A stretch of DNA of 64,000 bases from Oegoconia quadripuncta (GCA_949316235.1 OX438742.1:8402815-8466814), one strand, 5' to 3'; shown: positions 1 through 11,245, counted from the stretch's first letter. Notes: a model not told the origin generated them from the letters alone. Program-made: numbers and translations.

Positions 1-465
1 GGAGTAGATTACAATGAAATATCTTTCTACATAATTCATTCTATTCCATCGCCTCTGATTACATATTATTGAACTATCAACTGACTATGATCATCAGAGA
101 CGTTAATTATGCACGTTAATCATGCACATGTGAATGAATACCGTTTGAATATTTTAGAGGTCTTTAGTAAAATGGGAAGCCTTATTTTTGCCATATCCTG
201 TTTCACCTGTTTTATATAGCAGACATGAATTTTTACATTTGGTATGGTTACAGTTCGCTTGGCGTTACACACGAACGCCTAGAAAGTTATAAAATAAAAT
301 AGTTAAATACTTCACTATATCCTCTATGTCATTATAAAATCTCAATCAAATCAAATACATTTAATTCTGTAGTGTAGTACATCATTAAATACTTGAAACT
401 ACAAATAAGCCGGCCTAATCGGCATAGTTCAGAATTACAAATATAAATGACGTGGTAGCACAAAT
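1..465. other. AT-rich unannotated stretch
   Basis: No coding frame, RNA gene or full repeat is recognised. Around 335-400 a short segment resembles the LINE 3'-end type seen at 7212-7300 and 42957-43040 (AATCAAATCAAATAYATTTA start), but it is too diverged to call firmly. Confidence 0.4.
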
Positions 466-790
466 ATTTTTTTTTTGCACTCCGGGTTGGTACTTGACCT
501 CAATCACACCTGATGTTAAGTAAAGATGAGGTCGAAGGTGGAAGCGTACTGACCCGGAAACCTTTGGGGGACTGGCCATCTTATCTCTGACAACCGGAAC
601 ACAACAATGCTATTAACATTGCTGCTAGGCCGCAGATTTAGATAAGATGGTGGTAGCTAGCCAGGCGGACATTTAAAATTCCCTATCACCAACCAAACCG
701 CGTACTTAAACATGTACCCCGCTGGGGATCGAACCCGCGACCTTCGAATAGTAAACCCAATGTTGTTTACATTGAGCCACGGAGACGGTT
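466..790 (-). repeat. SINE family C, near full length
   Basis: Read on the minus strand, this begins with a tRNA-like head (GTGGCTCAATGTAAAC, then a B-box-like GGTTCGATCCC), continues with a conserved body (GGTTGGTGATAGGG, TAGCTACCACCATCTTATC, TCAGTACGCTTCCACCTTCG) and ends in an A-run, seen here as the T-run at 466-476. About a dozen other copies occur in the window. An internal RNA polymerase III promoter plus an A-tail is the SINE signature. Function is retroposition in trans using a LINE enzyme (inference). Confidence 0.85.
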
Positions 791-2425
791 AACACCACCT
801 TCGCCTTCATCTTACTCTTCCTGAAATAATAAAACTCCTAAAGCTCAAAATTGATTTATTCTCTATACCTCTAAGTCGGACTCTAATCGGACTTCAACTG
901 TCAAATTCAATATATTTTTATTAACTGAGATATTATATTAGAGTTACATTCCATGCGACACATATTAATAATTTCAACAATAATATTTTTATGTAAATAA
1001 ACAACCGCTCACAATAAAAGTGACAAACTCAAATATCTATGTTAGTTACTTACGTAGACAACCCATGAAATTATCCGCAAATATAAGTTTGTCGCTTTAA
1101 ACTCCGCTTAGATGACTAACACCCAGGTATGTTCTAAATGTATGTATGAATTAATTACCTTAAAATGCTTCTCCACTTTTAGTAATCTCACATATTGCGG
1201 TCAAGTGCATAAAAGAATTCACTGATTGACAAAGGTTATCTAGTATGATTTGTCTAAATTATAATAAAAACTGAGTTAAATTGCTATGACGAGTGCGCAA
1301 GAAAAGAAATTTCAACTTTGCTGCCGACGGCCTGAATTGGTATATAATTTTTCTTGCAGGAAATTACTCACGGCTATGGAGTCGGCCTGAAAAATGTATT
1401 AATTTTTGGGTGGTAAAAGATATTGGACGGACTCATTGTTAAATAGAACCTGGAGCAAGCTTGACTCGTAGAGGCCAATATAACTTAATTACTATGTAAA
1501 TGTGATATAATTATAATTTGTGTTACCTATAATTTGAGTGGGCGCCGCTTACCTGTCTTAATTATTTACTACGCTTGAGTTCATGTAGGCACCGCTGGCT
1601 GCCATGGTACAAATAATGTGACTGAATGTGTTATCTCACTGGATGAGTCCATGTCCATGTCCAGTGGACTGTATATAATTATATCGTGGTTGTAGGGGCT
1701 GGCCATGCTTAAATTCTAAGCTCTATTAAAATTTTTCTTTCAAAATAAAACGTCTACATATTGTACGAAGTACGTCATTCTTGAAAGAAGTAATTGTAGA
1801 AACTGTGAAAAAAAAAATTCATGTACTTTTACGCCGTTCGCTTCGCCACTTCGCCACTCGTTCAAGGTCACGCTCTAACGTGCCTTAGGGATCGCGTTCG
1901 CCCGGGCGAACGTTGCCGCCCATTCGCTCGGGTATACTAAACTAAAACTATTCTTCAAACGTAATTGTTTTAAGTAATAATTTTATGGAGGACTAAAAGT
2001 TCCCGTAGAATCGTTTAACAATTACATAAAAGAAATTAGAGAGAGAGAAGAGAGAGTGCTATTAGAGTTAGTCACAGTGATGGTCCAATATAATTGTAAC
2101 TTGCCTCGAAGAAGGATAAAAGAAATAGAAACATAAATAATTTTGAAAAAAACGTTAACGAGTGAGAAGAGAATTTTACTCATTTTTTCATGTTTTCCTA
2201 GGTGTACGTACCTAATTGTTAAACTGATTAACCAATTAATCTAACCAGATTAAAATTTTTGCAACGATTCGATAAAAAAAAATTCCTTTTTCAAAATTCG
2301 CTATACAGGTAGTCAGTAACTGGAATAATGCCTGTGTTAGGAGACTCTGCTCTTCATGAATATTTTTTACATAACTGTACATAATGTATTTGATAATCAG
2401 TGAATATATTAATAAGTGAATATGT
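791..2425. other. Unannotated AT-rich region
   Basis: No supported gene. It contains a GC-rich island at about 1830-1930 with a perfect 18-bp palindrome (CGTTCGCCCGGGCGAACG, 1895-1912), a short GA-rich microsatellite at 2039-2057, and at about 2325-2400 a fragment of the LINE-tail family P (CCTGTGTTAGGAG...). Confidence 0.4.
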
Positions 2426-2621
2426 AACTTTTACCCTGAAATGAAATTTCGATTGTTGAACACACACACACACTTCACACAAAATCTCCAATAAACACAC
2501 ACACACTAGAATTAGTTTTATTATATTTAGTTTTTTAGTTAAAATACAAAATATAAGTTTTAGTTATGGGAAGTGTGTGGGTGTTTTCAACAATCGAAAT
2601 TTCATTACAGGGTAAAAAGTT
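2426..2621. mobile_element. Short inverted-repeat element (MITE-like)
   Basis: The two ends are near-perfect inverted repeats. The left arm begins AACTTTTACCCTG, continues through GAAATTTCGATTGTTGAA and runs into a CA-rich tract. The right arm is its reverse complement, ending CAGGGTAAAAAGTT. Arms are about 55 bp and the whole element is about 196 bp with no coding capacity. This is the layout of a non-autonomous DNA transposon. No target duplication was obvious, so superfamily is unknown. Confidence 0.65.
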
Positions 2622-3303
2622 CATTGCTCATTATATTAAAGTGACACATTTAAGATTAACAAATATATAAATATGTAAAAACTCAAACACTGTATTTAGT
2701 TCAACCAATCTTTGTGCAATAATTTCTTAACATAGACAACCCTAGCGTTGCGTAAAACACAAGTGATCGCCCGACTCCGCGGCAGACAACGTCGTAGATA
2801 CTCTCCGCTATCCGCGTAAGGTGCGTTTTAGCGCGCACGAATGTTTGAATAATATTTTTACAGGTAATTATAGCGTTAGGTATCCATCTTTTACTATGTA
2901 GTGAATTATCTGTTCCATAGGAACTATTAGTTAATCTGTGCCGTAAGGTACAGTCACCTGCAGCTGAAACTCTCATGTTCCCTAGCGCTGATATCTGTGG
3001 CATTAATTACATTTATTATTACGTTCAAGGCAAAACAAGGTAGTAGGTAGGTAGTGGTGTCAGAACGTGAAATTTTTATTGATTTGAACGAAATTATTAA
3101 CGCAAAAGATAGACCTATGTCCACTGTACTAATGCAAAGTGTGTGTGTAAAGATAGGTACACTGTACTAATGCAGGCGACTGTACTAATCATATTTATAA
3201 TAATTGACCCCCCAAAACAGAGTTCAGTATTAATCATTATGTACTCAAAGTATACAATTAAGTATGTACCTACTATTTGGGTCTATCTTTGGAGTGCAAC
3301 ATC
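2622..3303. other. Unannotated region with a minus-strand open frame
   Basis: A 100-codon open frame lies on the minus strand at 2701-3003. It has no recognised motif, no clear splice context and no neighbouring exon. I regard it as chance. Nothing else was identified. Confidence 0.3.
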
Positions 3304-3540
3304 GGCGACCGATTGGTGTAGTCGATAGTGACACCGTCTGCGAAACCAATGGTTACGGATTCGAATCCTGCGAGAGATAAATGTTTGTGTGATGAATACG
3401 AATATTTATTCCTGAGTCAAGGATGTTTATATAAATATTTAAGTATGTGTATCGGTTACCTAGTATCAATAGCACAAGCTATGCTTAGTTTGGGACTGAA
3501 AGATTGGTGTAAGTGTCCGCAATATTTATATGGAACCCTG
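3304..3540 (+). repeat. SINE family B, near full length
   Basis: tRNA-like head GATTGGTGTAGTCGATAGTGAC (A-box region) followed by GGATTCGAATCCTGC (B-box), then a body with GTGTGATGAATACGAATATT, GTTTATATAAATAT and TTTGGGACTGAAAGATTGGTGTAAGTG. The same body recurs at 8813, 17768, 50655 and 58883. It resembles family A in the head but has a distinct tail. Confidence 0.8.
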
Positions 3541-4782
3541 TAGAAAACAAACAAAAAATAATCATCAAATTCGAACAATTAATGAAACTGTGTGTGAAAT
3601 GCATACAGACGAACATAAAACCTCCTAATTTTTTTACAATTTACCACCGACCTGCGATTGCAAGGCCGCTTACTTGAGTGGAATAAACTGCATATTTATT
3701 TTTATGTGTAACTGCATGCAGCTCTAGTCAAATACGGCTCCAGTTTTCACTTACATCGTTATTCCTGGGCACTGTAGCGTTCGTGGTAACATTGGCAAAG
3801 TAAGCGAGTTCCGGAGTGGTGACCGCAAATAAGAAGACGAAGTAGGTATGGGATGGCCTCGTCTAGATAGAAAAAGAGCAACAGTTTACGCAGGGCCGCA
3901 GTAAGCAACTGGAAGGTTAGACAATGTAGATCTACACCAGTAGTCTAAACACAAACAAATTTGTTATAATTTCATATTTTAAAATTATCAATGCTAAAGT
4001 GGAAAACTAAACGTGTATCCACTGACCTCGCGGGCTTTGAACACTGGGATACTAGCATCGGTTTATCTTATGTTATTTCAAGATGAGATGTTTACTTGGC
4101 ATTCGCTTATACTTTTATTAGAATTTCTTATAGATTATTAGAATTTCTGCGAAACTTTTGAGCCTCAAAACCATAGTATACATATACCCACATTGGTTAT
4201 TACATACTAATGTAGATATTTGGTCCGAGAGAACATAATCACTGAGTCTTTATTAAATTTAAGCAGTTGTTTGCCCGAATCTGTCCGTAAATAGCAACAG
4301 GAAAGTCTCATCTCCTTTCAAATACAAAATAAAATAAAATAGAAGCTCCTAATCTGTTCCGAAAATATTATATAAAGCTTTTAATCATTAAAAAATACTT
4401 CTTCAATTTTGTTTTTTGAGAGAATAAAACGTACAGATTATCCCCAAAATAAATCAGTAATGCCTCTAATTGGCTGAATTCCAATTAAATTTATAAATAC
4501 CGACGACCTACGCTTTCCATTGAATCCCGTTAGCAACATAATATGCTTGCGTTGTTTATCTGTGGCAACTAGTAAGACTAATGAAGGGAAGGGTTAGGGT
4601 ACGTACCCCAAATGGGGAGTCTGGATGACATTTTCGTCCTCTAACTTAGGTTTAGTTTTAACTATTTTACCTCGTATTTGTTAACATGTAAAATATCCTA
4701 TTTAAATTTTTATTAGGACCGACATAATAATGATTTTTCTTTAGTTTCAAGAATACAATATTTTGTACCTGTCATGTCTTCT
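3541..4782. other. Unannotated region
   Basis: No gene or recognised repeat. AT-rich with scattered short stop-interrupted frames only. Confidence 0.35.
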
Positions 4783-5070
4783 CAAAACCCGTAAACATCC
4801 CACTGCAGGGACATAGGCCTTCCCTCGTACAATGAGGGAGTACGAGCCATAGTTCCCACGCTGCTGGCCCAATGCGGGTTGGGGACTTCACATGCCTTTG
4901 ATTTCTCTGGCATGCAGGTTTCCTCACCATGTTTTCAAGAGCAGTCGGATAAATGCAAATAAGTAATTAAATAAATTTTAAAAACCAATTGGTACACGAC
5001 CGGCCTGGGAATTGAACCCGGATCTCCTAAATTAGGAGACTGCGGCCTAACCGCTGAGCCACCGACGCTG
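4783..5070 (-). repeat. SINE family E
   Basis: On the minus strand it starts with GCGTCGGTGGCTCAGCGGTTA, a tRNA-like A-box region, followed by GGGTTCAATTCCCAGG (B-box). The tail contains TGCATTTATCCGACTGC and CCTCATTGTACGAGGG. Two further copies lie at 46893-47203 and 63316-63600, all on the minus strand. Confidence 0.75.
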
Positions 5071-5124
5071 ACATGTCATATTATAGCTCCTGAAATACCA
5101 CAATAAAGATTACTTTTACACTGC

Positions 5125-5215
5125 TTTATTTTATGATGGCCTGGTTTCGCGTTTGACCACAACGTGGAACATGACGGTAAGATTAAAGATGATACACACG
5201 ATTTCAAAAAAATAT
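5125..5215 (-). repeat. LINE family K 3'-end fragment
   Basis: Matches the minus strand of the tail TTTCCATCAGGTGAGATTGTGGTCAAACGCG seen at 18920-19083 and 58265-58445. Those copies are preceded by coding remnants of a reverse transcriptase C-terminus, so this is a 5'-truncated LINE tail. Confidence 0.55.
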
Positions 5216-5460
5216 AAATCACCCTGCGCTTAATGATCTCAATATAGGGTTTGGGGTAAACTGATGCAGAAAGGGTAATCCCTTCCCGCATCAGTTATCC
5301 TAACGTCTTAGTGCGACTGTTGGGAATGTCTGGTGGTGTATCTCTGAGCTTAGTGTAAGCTCATTAAAATGTACCCAGGAAGCTAGTCGTTAAAACTTGT
5401 ATAATATAGCTACAAATTGCAGAGAAATCAACAAGCTTCATTTTAATCATTCTAAAAAAT

Positions 5461-5630
5461 ACAATCAATACAAATACACTTTGTTGCACAACAGAAAAGA
5501 AAATATAGTTACAGACAGTGGTATGAGTAGAACGTACAATTTGGCGACCTTATCACTAACAGCGATCTCTACCAGACAACAGGAAAGAAATTGGACACAT
5601 AAATTCCAATCTTTCCAATCTTTTTGACAG
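5461..5630 (-). repeat. LINE family N 3'-end fragment, diverged
   Basis: Shares with 35320-35430, 39500-39605, 43085-43225 and 49846-49975 the order: TTTATTG/TTTGTTGCACA, A-rich spacer, then GCGRCCTTATCRCTRACAGCGATYTCTACCAGACAACC. In each case a TTTATT-type motif sits at the left, which reads as AATAAA on the minus strand, fitting the 3' end of a minus-strand LINE. Confidence 0.5.
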
Positions 5631-6129
5631 AAAGTTTTACACACCAATTTCCAGAATTTGTATTGCGGATGTAGGTAGTTACGCTTTTGAATCTCAAAAA
5701 TAGATAGCCTGGTTGCCTCGCTTTCATGAATAGACTTAGTGAACCGCGAAATTGGTACTCATATTAATTATTCAACTCCCCAAATGGACTAGTCGACAGC
5801 ATTTCATAATATTTGACTGCACCCTATCTATCTGCGAGGGCCCCAACGAATGCAATGGCGAGAATATTCGTCCATCCGATTACATTCAAGCCGAGGCATG
5901 TCGAATAAAATAATAATTGCAAGAGATTTACTTAGTCTTTCTTCGGATTACGTAATTAGTTGTTACTGATGTAGCAAGTGGTCGAATTTTGAACAGAAAG
6001 CTGGGAGATATTTCGTGTGCTATCCACCGAGGCTAGACTTCCAGCATCTTAAATGTCTTCTCTCAGTATGACGCTCTGGAGGACTTTTTTTCTATTATAT
6101 TTTTCTATTTTGCTTTTTATACTTATTTA
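5631..6129. other. Unannotated region
   Basis: No gene or repeat recognised. Confidence 0.35.
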
Positions 6130-6425
6130 TTCTAACATGCATAATGCCACGACTTTTATCCCAAATGGAGTGGTTACAAATATCCCAAATATAAGGGTGT
6201 TTCGAACATTAAAAGTTGAATACTTGATACATCTTCGATTTGCTCTTTCGAAATATACAGAAATGCATACGTGCCATACGGGGGTAAGCTCATTGCCATT
6301 GAACCGTTTAATTATACAGAGTGAATTTGAATTCGTGTAATTCTATATTTTTATAAAGTAAACCATTCCGAAACCACATTTACTATTGAAATCCAACAAT
6401 TTTCAACTGAATTCGGCTATGGTTA
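6130..6425 (+). repeat. Repeat family J copy
   Basis: Contains TTTTATCCCAAATGGAGTGG, then GAAATATACAGAAATGCATACGTG and a GGGGGTAAGCTCATTGCC block, in the same order as the copy at 18275-18520. Other pieces lie at 9075-9190, 21113-21690, 28480-28560 and 49686-49815. The consensus ends with ACGACACCCACGGGAAGAGA and GAGTGCCGAAACCACACAG. Noncoding interspersed repeat of unknown class; the 95-codon frame over it looks incidental. Confidence 0.6.
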
Positions 6426-6582
6426 CTAGGGGAAAGTTGTTTGTAATCTGGATAAAAGTCACCAGTAGGCGACCTGAATTTGACCCTGTATAGATCTATC
6501 TTGGAGGGAAGTCCCATGGTGACCTTTCACCACGGGAAGAGATGAGTTGGTTCTACTCTTTTTACGGATTAATATGTAGTAG

Positions 6583-6815
6583 TGGCAGTGGACAGGGCAC
6601 ATAGCTCGAAGAACTGATGGGAAGTGGGGCATTAAAGTTCTAGAGTGAAGGCCACGCCACGGCAAGCGCAGTCTAGGACATCCACTCATTAGGTGGATCG
6701 ACCATCTGATAAAGGTCACGGGAAATTCCGCTTCCAACAGGTCATTCTGGAATCCTATGGGGAAATATATGTTCGGAAGTGGACGTCCAGTGGCTGACAT
6801 AATGATGATTAAATT
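6583..6815 (+). pseudogene. LINE reverse-transcriptase C-terminal remnant
   Basis: The + strand reads GHIARRTDGKWGIKVLE, a stop, then RPRHGKRSLGHPLIRWIDH. This matches the well-known C-terminal signature of endonuclease/reverse-transcriptase LINE proteins in insects (WxGHxAR..DGRWG..VLEWRPR.GKRS.GRPP.RW.DD). At least one in-frame stop makes it a relic. It ends with a CCAGTGGCTGACATAATGATGAT-like tail, also typical of these LINEs. The 164-codon minus-strand frame at 6459-6953 is its shadow and is not a gene. Confidence 0.75.
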
Positions 6816-6916
6816 AACAAAATACACGGCAAAACTGCTAGGGCCATATCTTTGAAAGTTGTGTGCAGAAACTAGAATCTTTGCAAATAACATTTTTGAA
6901 AATATTTTTTTTTTAT

Positions 6917-7179
6917 AAATAATAAATATCCTTGGACGTGCACACAATGCCATCTAGTTCCACATTAAGCAACTAAATGCTTATGTTGTGGATACCATAT
7001 GGTTTGTATACTACATAAATATATTTTTGTAAATAAATACTTATTATAAATGAAAACATCCATAACTCGGGTACACATGTCCGTATTCATCATACAAACA
7101 TATGCCCCTAGAAGGATTCGAACCCGCGACCTTTTGGTATAGTGGTCAGAGTGTCTAACCACTACACCAAATAGGTCGT
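6917..7179 (-). repeat. SINE family A, near full length
   Basis: Minus strand: TTTGGTGTAGTGGTTAGACAC (A-box region), then CGCGGGTTCGAATCC (B-box), then ATGTTTGTATGATGAATACGG, GTTTTCATTTATAATAAGTATTTATTT, and a tail GGAACTAGATGGC near GATATTTATTATTTAT. This is a tRNA-derived SINE with copies at 7927, 20184, 22208, 33981 and 37897. It is not a functional tRNA gene because no cloverleaf acceptor stem closes. Confidence 0.85.
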
Positions 7180-7211
7180 CACACAGGTTGAAAAGAATTG
7201 TTAAGGTGATT

Positions 7212-7300
7212 ATTCAAATCAAAACAAATATATTTATTAATTCTTGTGGTACATTAAAACTTAAAATCTACATAATAATACTTAATTGCAACTGTAACAC
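7212..7300 (-). repeat. LINE 3'-end fragment (family I)
   Basis: AATCAAAACAAATATATTTATT followed by GTACATTAAAACTTAAAATCTACATAATAATACTT. A close copy is at 42957-43040 and looser ones near 335-400 and 60168-60250. The reverse strand carries an AATAAATATATTTG end typical of a 5'-truncated LINE tail. Confidence 0.5.
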
Positions 7301-7926
7301 TAATGCCTGAACTAGGAAAATTATTGACAGCTGCTCAAAATTTGTACTACCTTCCAGTCAGTATGTAACATTGATATGTACGTATCTACTTCTAATGAAC
7401 AGCCACCTATATTAGTGACCCGCGATAGCCGCTAATTACCCATAAAAATTCCCCATATATCGTTATACAACCCTTAATAAATCCGTACCTTATCTTCTCA
7501 ATAGCCTGTCCATATTAGAAATGAACTCAAGAAATTCTTTTCAGACTTACTGCACAGGCATTTATCTAATTAATAACTATTTCAGCAGTCGTACCATTTA
7601 AAAATATCCGCTTTTATCAAAAATTATGTATAAATATTATTATAAGTGCCGCATAGCTTTTACACACTTAGTAGTGTATAATGACTCAGCTTAATGTCTC
7701 ATTTAACGAGAGACGCGCTGGTTTTCCGTCACACTGTACAAAGATGAGTTGGAGTAAGTGCCTGCATTATGTAGGCATTAAGATTTTATAGACTTATAGA
7801 CTTGATTATGATTATAGATAATTACAGACTTGCTTTCCACCCGCAACGCCGTCCGCGTGAATAGAAATACTTGGCTCTGTGTGCTCGATGGTCCTTTGCA
7901 CCATTGCCAGTACAAAAGACAATATG
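7301..7926. other. Unannotated region
   Basis: No gene or repeat recognised. Confidence 0.35.
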
Positions 7927-8085
7927 TTTGGTATAGTGGTTACAAACCATGACTGCTATACCAAAGGTTTCGGATTCGAATCTCGCTAGAGACATGTTTG
8001 TATGATGAAAACGGACACATTTACCCTAATTATAAATGTTTTCATTTATATTATGTAAATTTACATAAAAAAAAATGTGCAGATT
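7927..8085 (+). repeat. SINE family A, 3'-truncated
   Basis: TTGGTATAGTGGTTAC and GGATTCGAATCTCGCTAG form the tRNA-like head. The body stops after TTTACATAAAAAAAAA, before the usual GGAACTAGATGGC tail. Confidence 0.75.
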
Positions 8086-8812
8086 AACATTTTTTTTATT
8101 AACAATTCCATCAGTAGGTACTAAACAAAGAAACGATTTACAATGCCATTACATGTATGGATACAAATGATATAAAACATAATACCATAACAACTCATGA
8201 TGTTCAATTGCCACGACTGAACATGGCCCGATCGATATTTATTACTCAAGCAAATATTGAAATTTACACTTAACTCTGACTGCAGGGTCTGCACTTAATA
8301 TATAATGTCTTTAATAAACATCGCAGTGGCCGTTCGTATTAGACATGAAATCTCTACCAGTCTGCACTGACCGCAACACATGCCGTGCACACAGGTCTCA
8401 TCCCCTACTAAGATTTGCAGCGACTTTGTCACTCTATGTATGAGTTTGCTCAGGTATACAGGCTTCTCATATATACGGCTTGTTAGCAGCAATTGTAATA
8501 GGAAATATGTTTTGCCAATCAATTCGTTAGTAGAAATATCAATAGGGTACTAACGATTCGAAATTGGGTAGGATAAAGCTAATTTTGTCCCTATTATCGG
8601 TTGAACCGCCCACTGTGCTTGAGGGTCGTTATTTTTATTCGTTACCTTGGGAACCGCCTTCGCCATGGCGCCGCCGTTCCTGTTAGCTTAAATTACGGTG
8701 AAAATTCACCTTGAATTTGTGTCAGATCTCAAGTCGTACGTACATAGGTACATAACAAAATTGTTTGTTTGTCCCAAACAGGGTTGCAAATGTTAAAAGT
8801 TTAATGTTTTAC
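8086..8812. other. Unannotated region
   Basis: A 75-codon minus-strand frame (8295-8522) has no recognised motif. A small GC-rich patch is at 8640-8690. No supported feature. Confidence 0.3.
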
Positions 8813-8995
8813 GACCAATTGGTGTAGGGGATAGTGACCTTGTCAGTGAAATCAACGGTTGCGGGTTGCCGTGGATGTTTATATAAATATGTGTGTATGT
8901 TTGTCCGTTTTCTTGATCCATAGTACAAGCTTTGCTCAGTTTGGAACTAGATGATTGGTGTAGCTGTCCGAAATACTTATTATTATTATTTATTT
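8813..8995 (+). repeat. SINE family B, internally deleted
   Basis: CCAATTGGTGTAGGGGATAG head, truncated B-box (GTTGCGGGTT), then GTTTATATAAATATGTGTG and TTTGGAACTAGATGATTGG, ending in a TAT-rich run. The segment between the B-box and the TATAAATA block is shortened. Confidence 0.7.
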
Positions 8996-9074
8996 ACTCC
9001 TAGGGCTCTAACATGGTACCAAATTTAGCGATAGAACGCAACTGAGTTAAACATAAAAAAAATCAAGAAAAAAT

Positions 9075-9190
9075 ATCCACGCTTTTCCTTTCGAAAAATA
9101 CAGAAATAGCACAGGGGGTGAGCCCCTCACCGTTCAGACGTGCAAATCTGTACATGGTTTTTGGTGGAAATTCCCACAGTCGAATTTTAC
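9075..9190 (+). repeat. Repeat family J fragment
   Basis: TTTCGAAAAATACAGAAAT, GGGGGTGAGCCCCTCACCGTT, then GTGCAAATCTGTACATGG and TTTTTGGTGGAAA, the central block of family J. Confidence 0.6.
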
Positions 9191-9599
9191 AGGTGTTTTA
9201 TTTCACCTGTAAAATTATGCTGGCGAGACACGAAAAGTAACATACAACAAAATTACTGTAACAAATATCCTTGAAACATTAATAATATAAAAAAAAATGT
9301 CCATTCTTCGTCTTTTCAACGTTTGTTCTATTTCATTCCTCGACAAGTGCAATTGCAGCAAACAAAACTTGCAATGCTAGGTAGTTTTATCCTTTTATTA
9401 TGATAATTTACATAAAATGAGTATATTTGTACTGTGACGGAGGCCCCACAATACAAAACAAAAGTTAAGTATGGCTACCGTATTAAATCAATCAAAAAGA
9501 TTTCTTACCTTGTCTATTATTAAATTTCTGGGGGTTGTTTGCCCCCGTGCCACCCCCGTTAATCCTAAATCATCGATGAAATGAATGAAATAAATTCTT

Positions 9600-9770
9600 T
9601 TTCAGAATCAATTCTAATACGATTAAGGAATATTTCTTTATATATTTGTACAAATACTTGTGCAAATATTTGACATTTAGTTATGGAAGAGCAGAGCCTC
9701 CTAACACAGGTATTTTATACTTTAAAAGGATACCTCATTGATTGTTATATTAAGGTACTGAAATAATCAT
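9600..9770 (+). repeat. LINE-tail family P copy
   Basis: Contains TTGACATTTAGTTATGGAA, CCTCCTAACACAGGTATTTTATACT and GGATACCTCATTGATTGTTATATTAAGGTACTGAAATAA. The same sequence lies inverted at 23085-23260. The orientation, with an AATAA motif near the right end, suggests a + strand LINE 3' end. Confidence 0.55.
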
Positions 9771-10326
9771 TTTTTCGTTTGTTTTTGTTTGTAACTGTTT
9801 ATTTGTTTGTACGCTTTTGACTGCCATTTAGAGAATTCTTTCATGAATATTTATCTTCATAATTCAAAAGCCAATTATATGGTCACACATTTAGATACTC
9901 CAGCATATTCCGACACGAGTTGGCGTACAAATATTTTATAATTAAATAAGATTAGAGAGAAGATAATACAATAATGTCCAGTTACATAAACGAACATAAA
10001 ATTGGAATTGTCTTTATTAAAAATAAAAACAAATCTTTAACTTAAAACAAGATTGCGAATTTTATTGTCATTATTGGTATAACAGTGGATATACGCAATG
10101 AGTACCTACGTACTCCAAAGAGTGCAAGGTTGCTTTTATTTGATTATTTCTTGAAAATAGTTCAAAAATTCCTTTTCTGAAAAAGTTTTCGTTACTTTTT
10201 AATATTTCCGTTCGATGAAATTGTTATAGGCTTTCAATAATTTTCCCAAGATATAGTAGATACAGTTTTAATACCCTCAGGTGTTAAATTATACAATTTA
10301 CATTATTTAGAAATAAAATGAAACCC
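9771..10326. other. Unannotated flank of the P-like element
   Basis: AT-rich, no gene recognised. It ends at the left target duplication (TTTTTATG, 10327-10334). Confidence 0.35.
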
Positions 10327-10334
10327 TTTTTATG
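10327..10334. repeat. 8-bp target duplication, left (P-like element)
   Basis: TTTTTATG directly abuts the left terminal inverted repeat. The identical octamer abuts the right terminal repeat at 15831-15838. Eight-base duplications are produced by P and hAT transposases. Confidence 0.8.
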
Positions 10335-10362
10335 CATGGACTTATTATTTAAACAGGACTGA
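10335..10362 (+). repeat. Left terminal inverted repeat of P-like element
   Basis: 28 bp beginning CATGGACTTATTATTT and ending CAGGACTGA. It is the exact reverse complement of 15803-15830; the match ends abruptly at the inner side. Confidence 0.85.
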
Positions 10363-10566
10363 TAACTATCAAAAGAATCATTTAGGAAAATGATCACTAT
10401 GTCAACGCAATAAGGTATTAAATTGGATGCACCATACACAAAGGCAAATCCGAGCCGAGAGAGATAGAAATAATGGAGGCCGTGTGTCTCGTTCTTACAT
10501 CTTGCCAGCAAAAAAAATGATTATGATCAACAGTTTTGGCTACTCAAAAATTCCATTGAAACACTT

Positions 10567-10658
10567 TTATTTTAACAATTATAAATAAACAAATAACATT
10601 CGCATTAATTTGTTATTTTAACAATTATAAATAAACAAATAACATTCGCATTAATTTC
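10567..10658. repeat. 46-bp tandem duplication inside P-like element
   Basis: Two adjacent 46-bp units (10567-10612 and 10613-10658) starting TTATTTTAACAATTATAAAT differ only at the last base. They lie between the subterminal repeat and the THAP start codon, roughly where a promoter would be expected. Confidence 0.85.
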
Positions 10659-10844
10659 TTTTCATATATTCTTAAATCAAACAGAAAACATACATTTTTA
10701 TTTCGATTTTGTTATTTTTATGGTAACCCTGAAAAGCATGTCATGTCATGGCGGTTCGGTGATGGTTCGGTGTGATTTTGAATTTTCTTTGCATTAAAAG
10801 TTTTTTAAAGTATTTGTTATATTATAACAAGTAAAAGGAGTAAA

Positions 10845-11245
10845 ATGGTGAAAAAGTGTTGCGTTTATACTTGCCCAAGTGAATCCTATGGTGGTTGCAA
10901 CATATCTTTCCACAGGTAAGCTAAAAATAATATTTTTGTAAATCAAAGAAGTAGGATGCCCATGAATTCTTGAAATGAGTCGAAATATGTGAAATACTTA
11001 TGTGTGATTGATTAGGGTCCTGACTGTTGTACTATTATTGCAGTTTCCCAAAAAATGAAGAAATGCGAAATAAATGGCTCACGCCGGCTAATGTCAAAAC
11101 GCCAAAGTTTTTTGACAAATATTTTATTACAACATTTGTCCCAAGTAACAAATATAATGTGGTCACCCTGTTAGACAGAGACAAACGGCCTCTACGTTAC
11201 ACACCCTGCTCGGCTCGTTTTTCAGCGGCGAGTACTGTAGATTGA
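10845..11245 (+). pseudogene. THAP-type zinc-finger start of a P-like transposase, truncated
   Basis: Exon 1 (10845-10915) starts with ATG and reads MVKKCCVYTCPSESYGGCN then ISFH, ending at donor AG|GTAAGC. Exon 2 begins at 11044 after TTATTGCAG and continues in phase as SFPKNEEMRNKWL. Together they give the THAP pattern Cx2-4C, FHxFP and a following W, which binds DNA in P-element transposases and THAP proteins. The expected second half of the C2CH finger (a later Cys-x2-His) is not seen. After about TPANVK the frame runs into the right subterminal repeat region, consistent with an internal deletion. The copia insertion then adds three codons and a stop at 11243-11245. I infer a non-functional relic that could at most express a truncated DNA-binding peptide. 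A domesticated THAP gene is the less likely alternative. Confidence 0.65.
11231..11235. repeat. 5-bp target duplication, left (copia)
   Basis: AGTAC abuts the 5' LTR here and the 3' LTR at 15798-15802. Five-base duplications are standard for copia integrases. Confidence 0.9.

Noticed and set aside
6459..6953. 164-codon minus-strand gene
   Set aside because: The opposite strand carries the LINE reverse-transcriptase C-terminal motif; the minus frame is its shadow.
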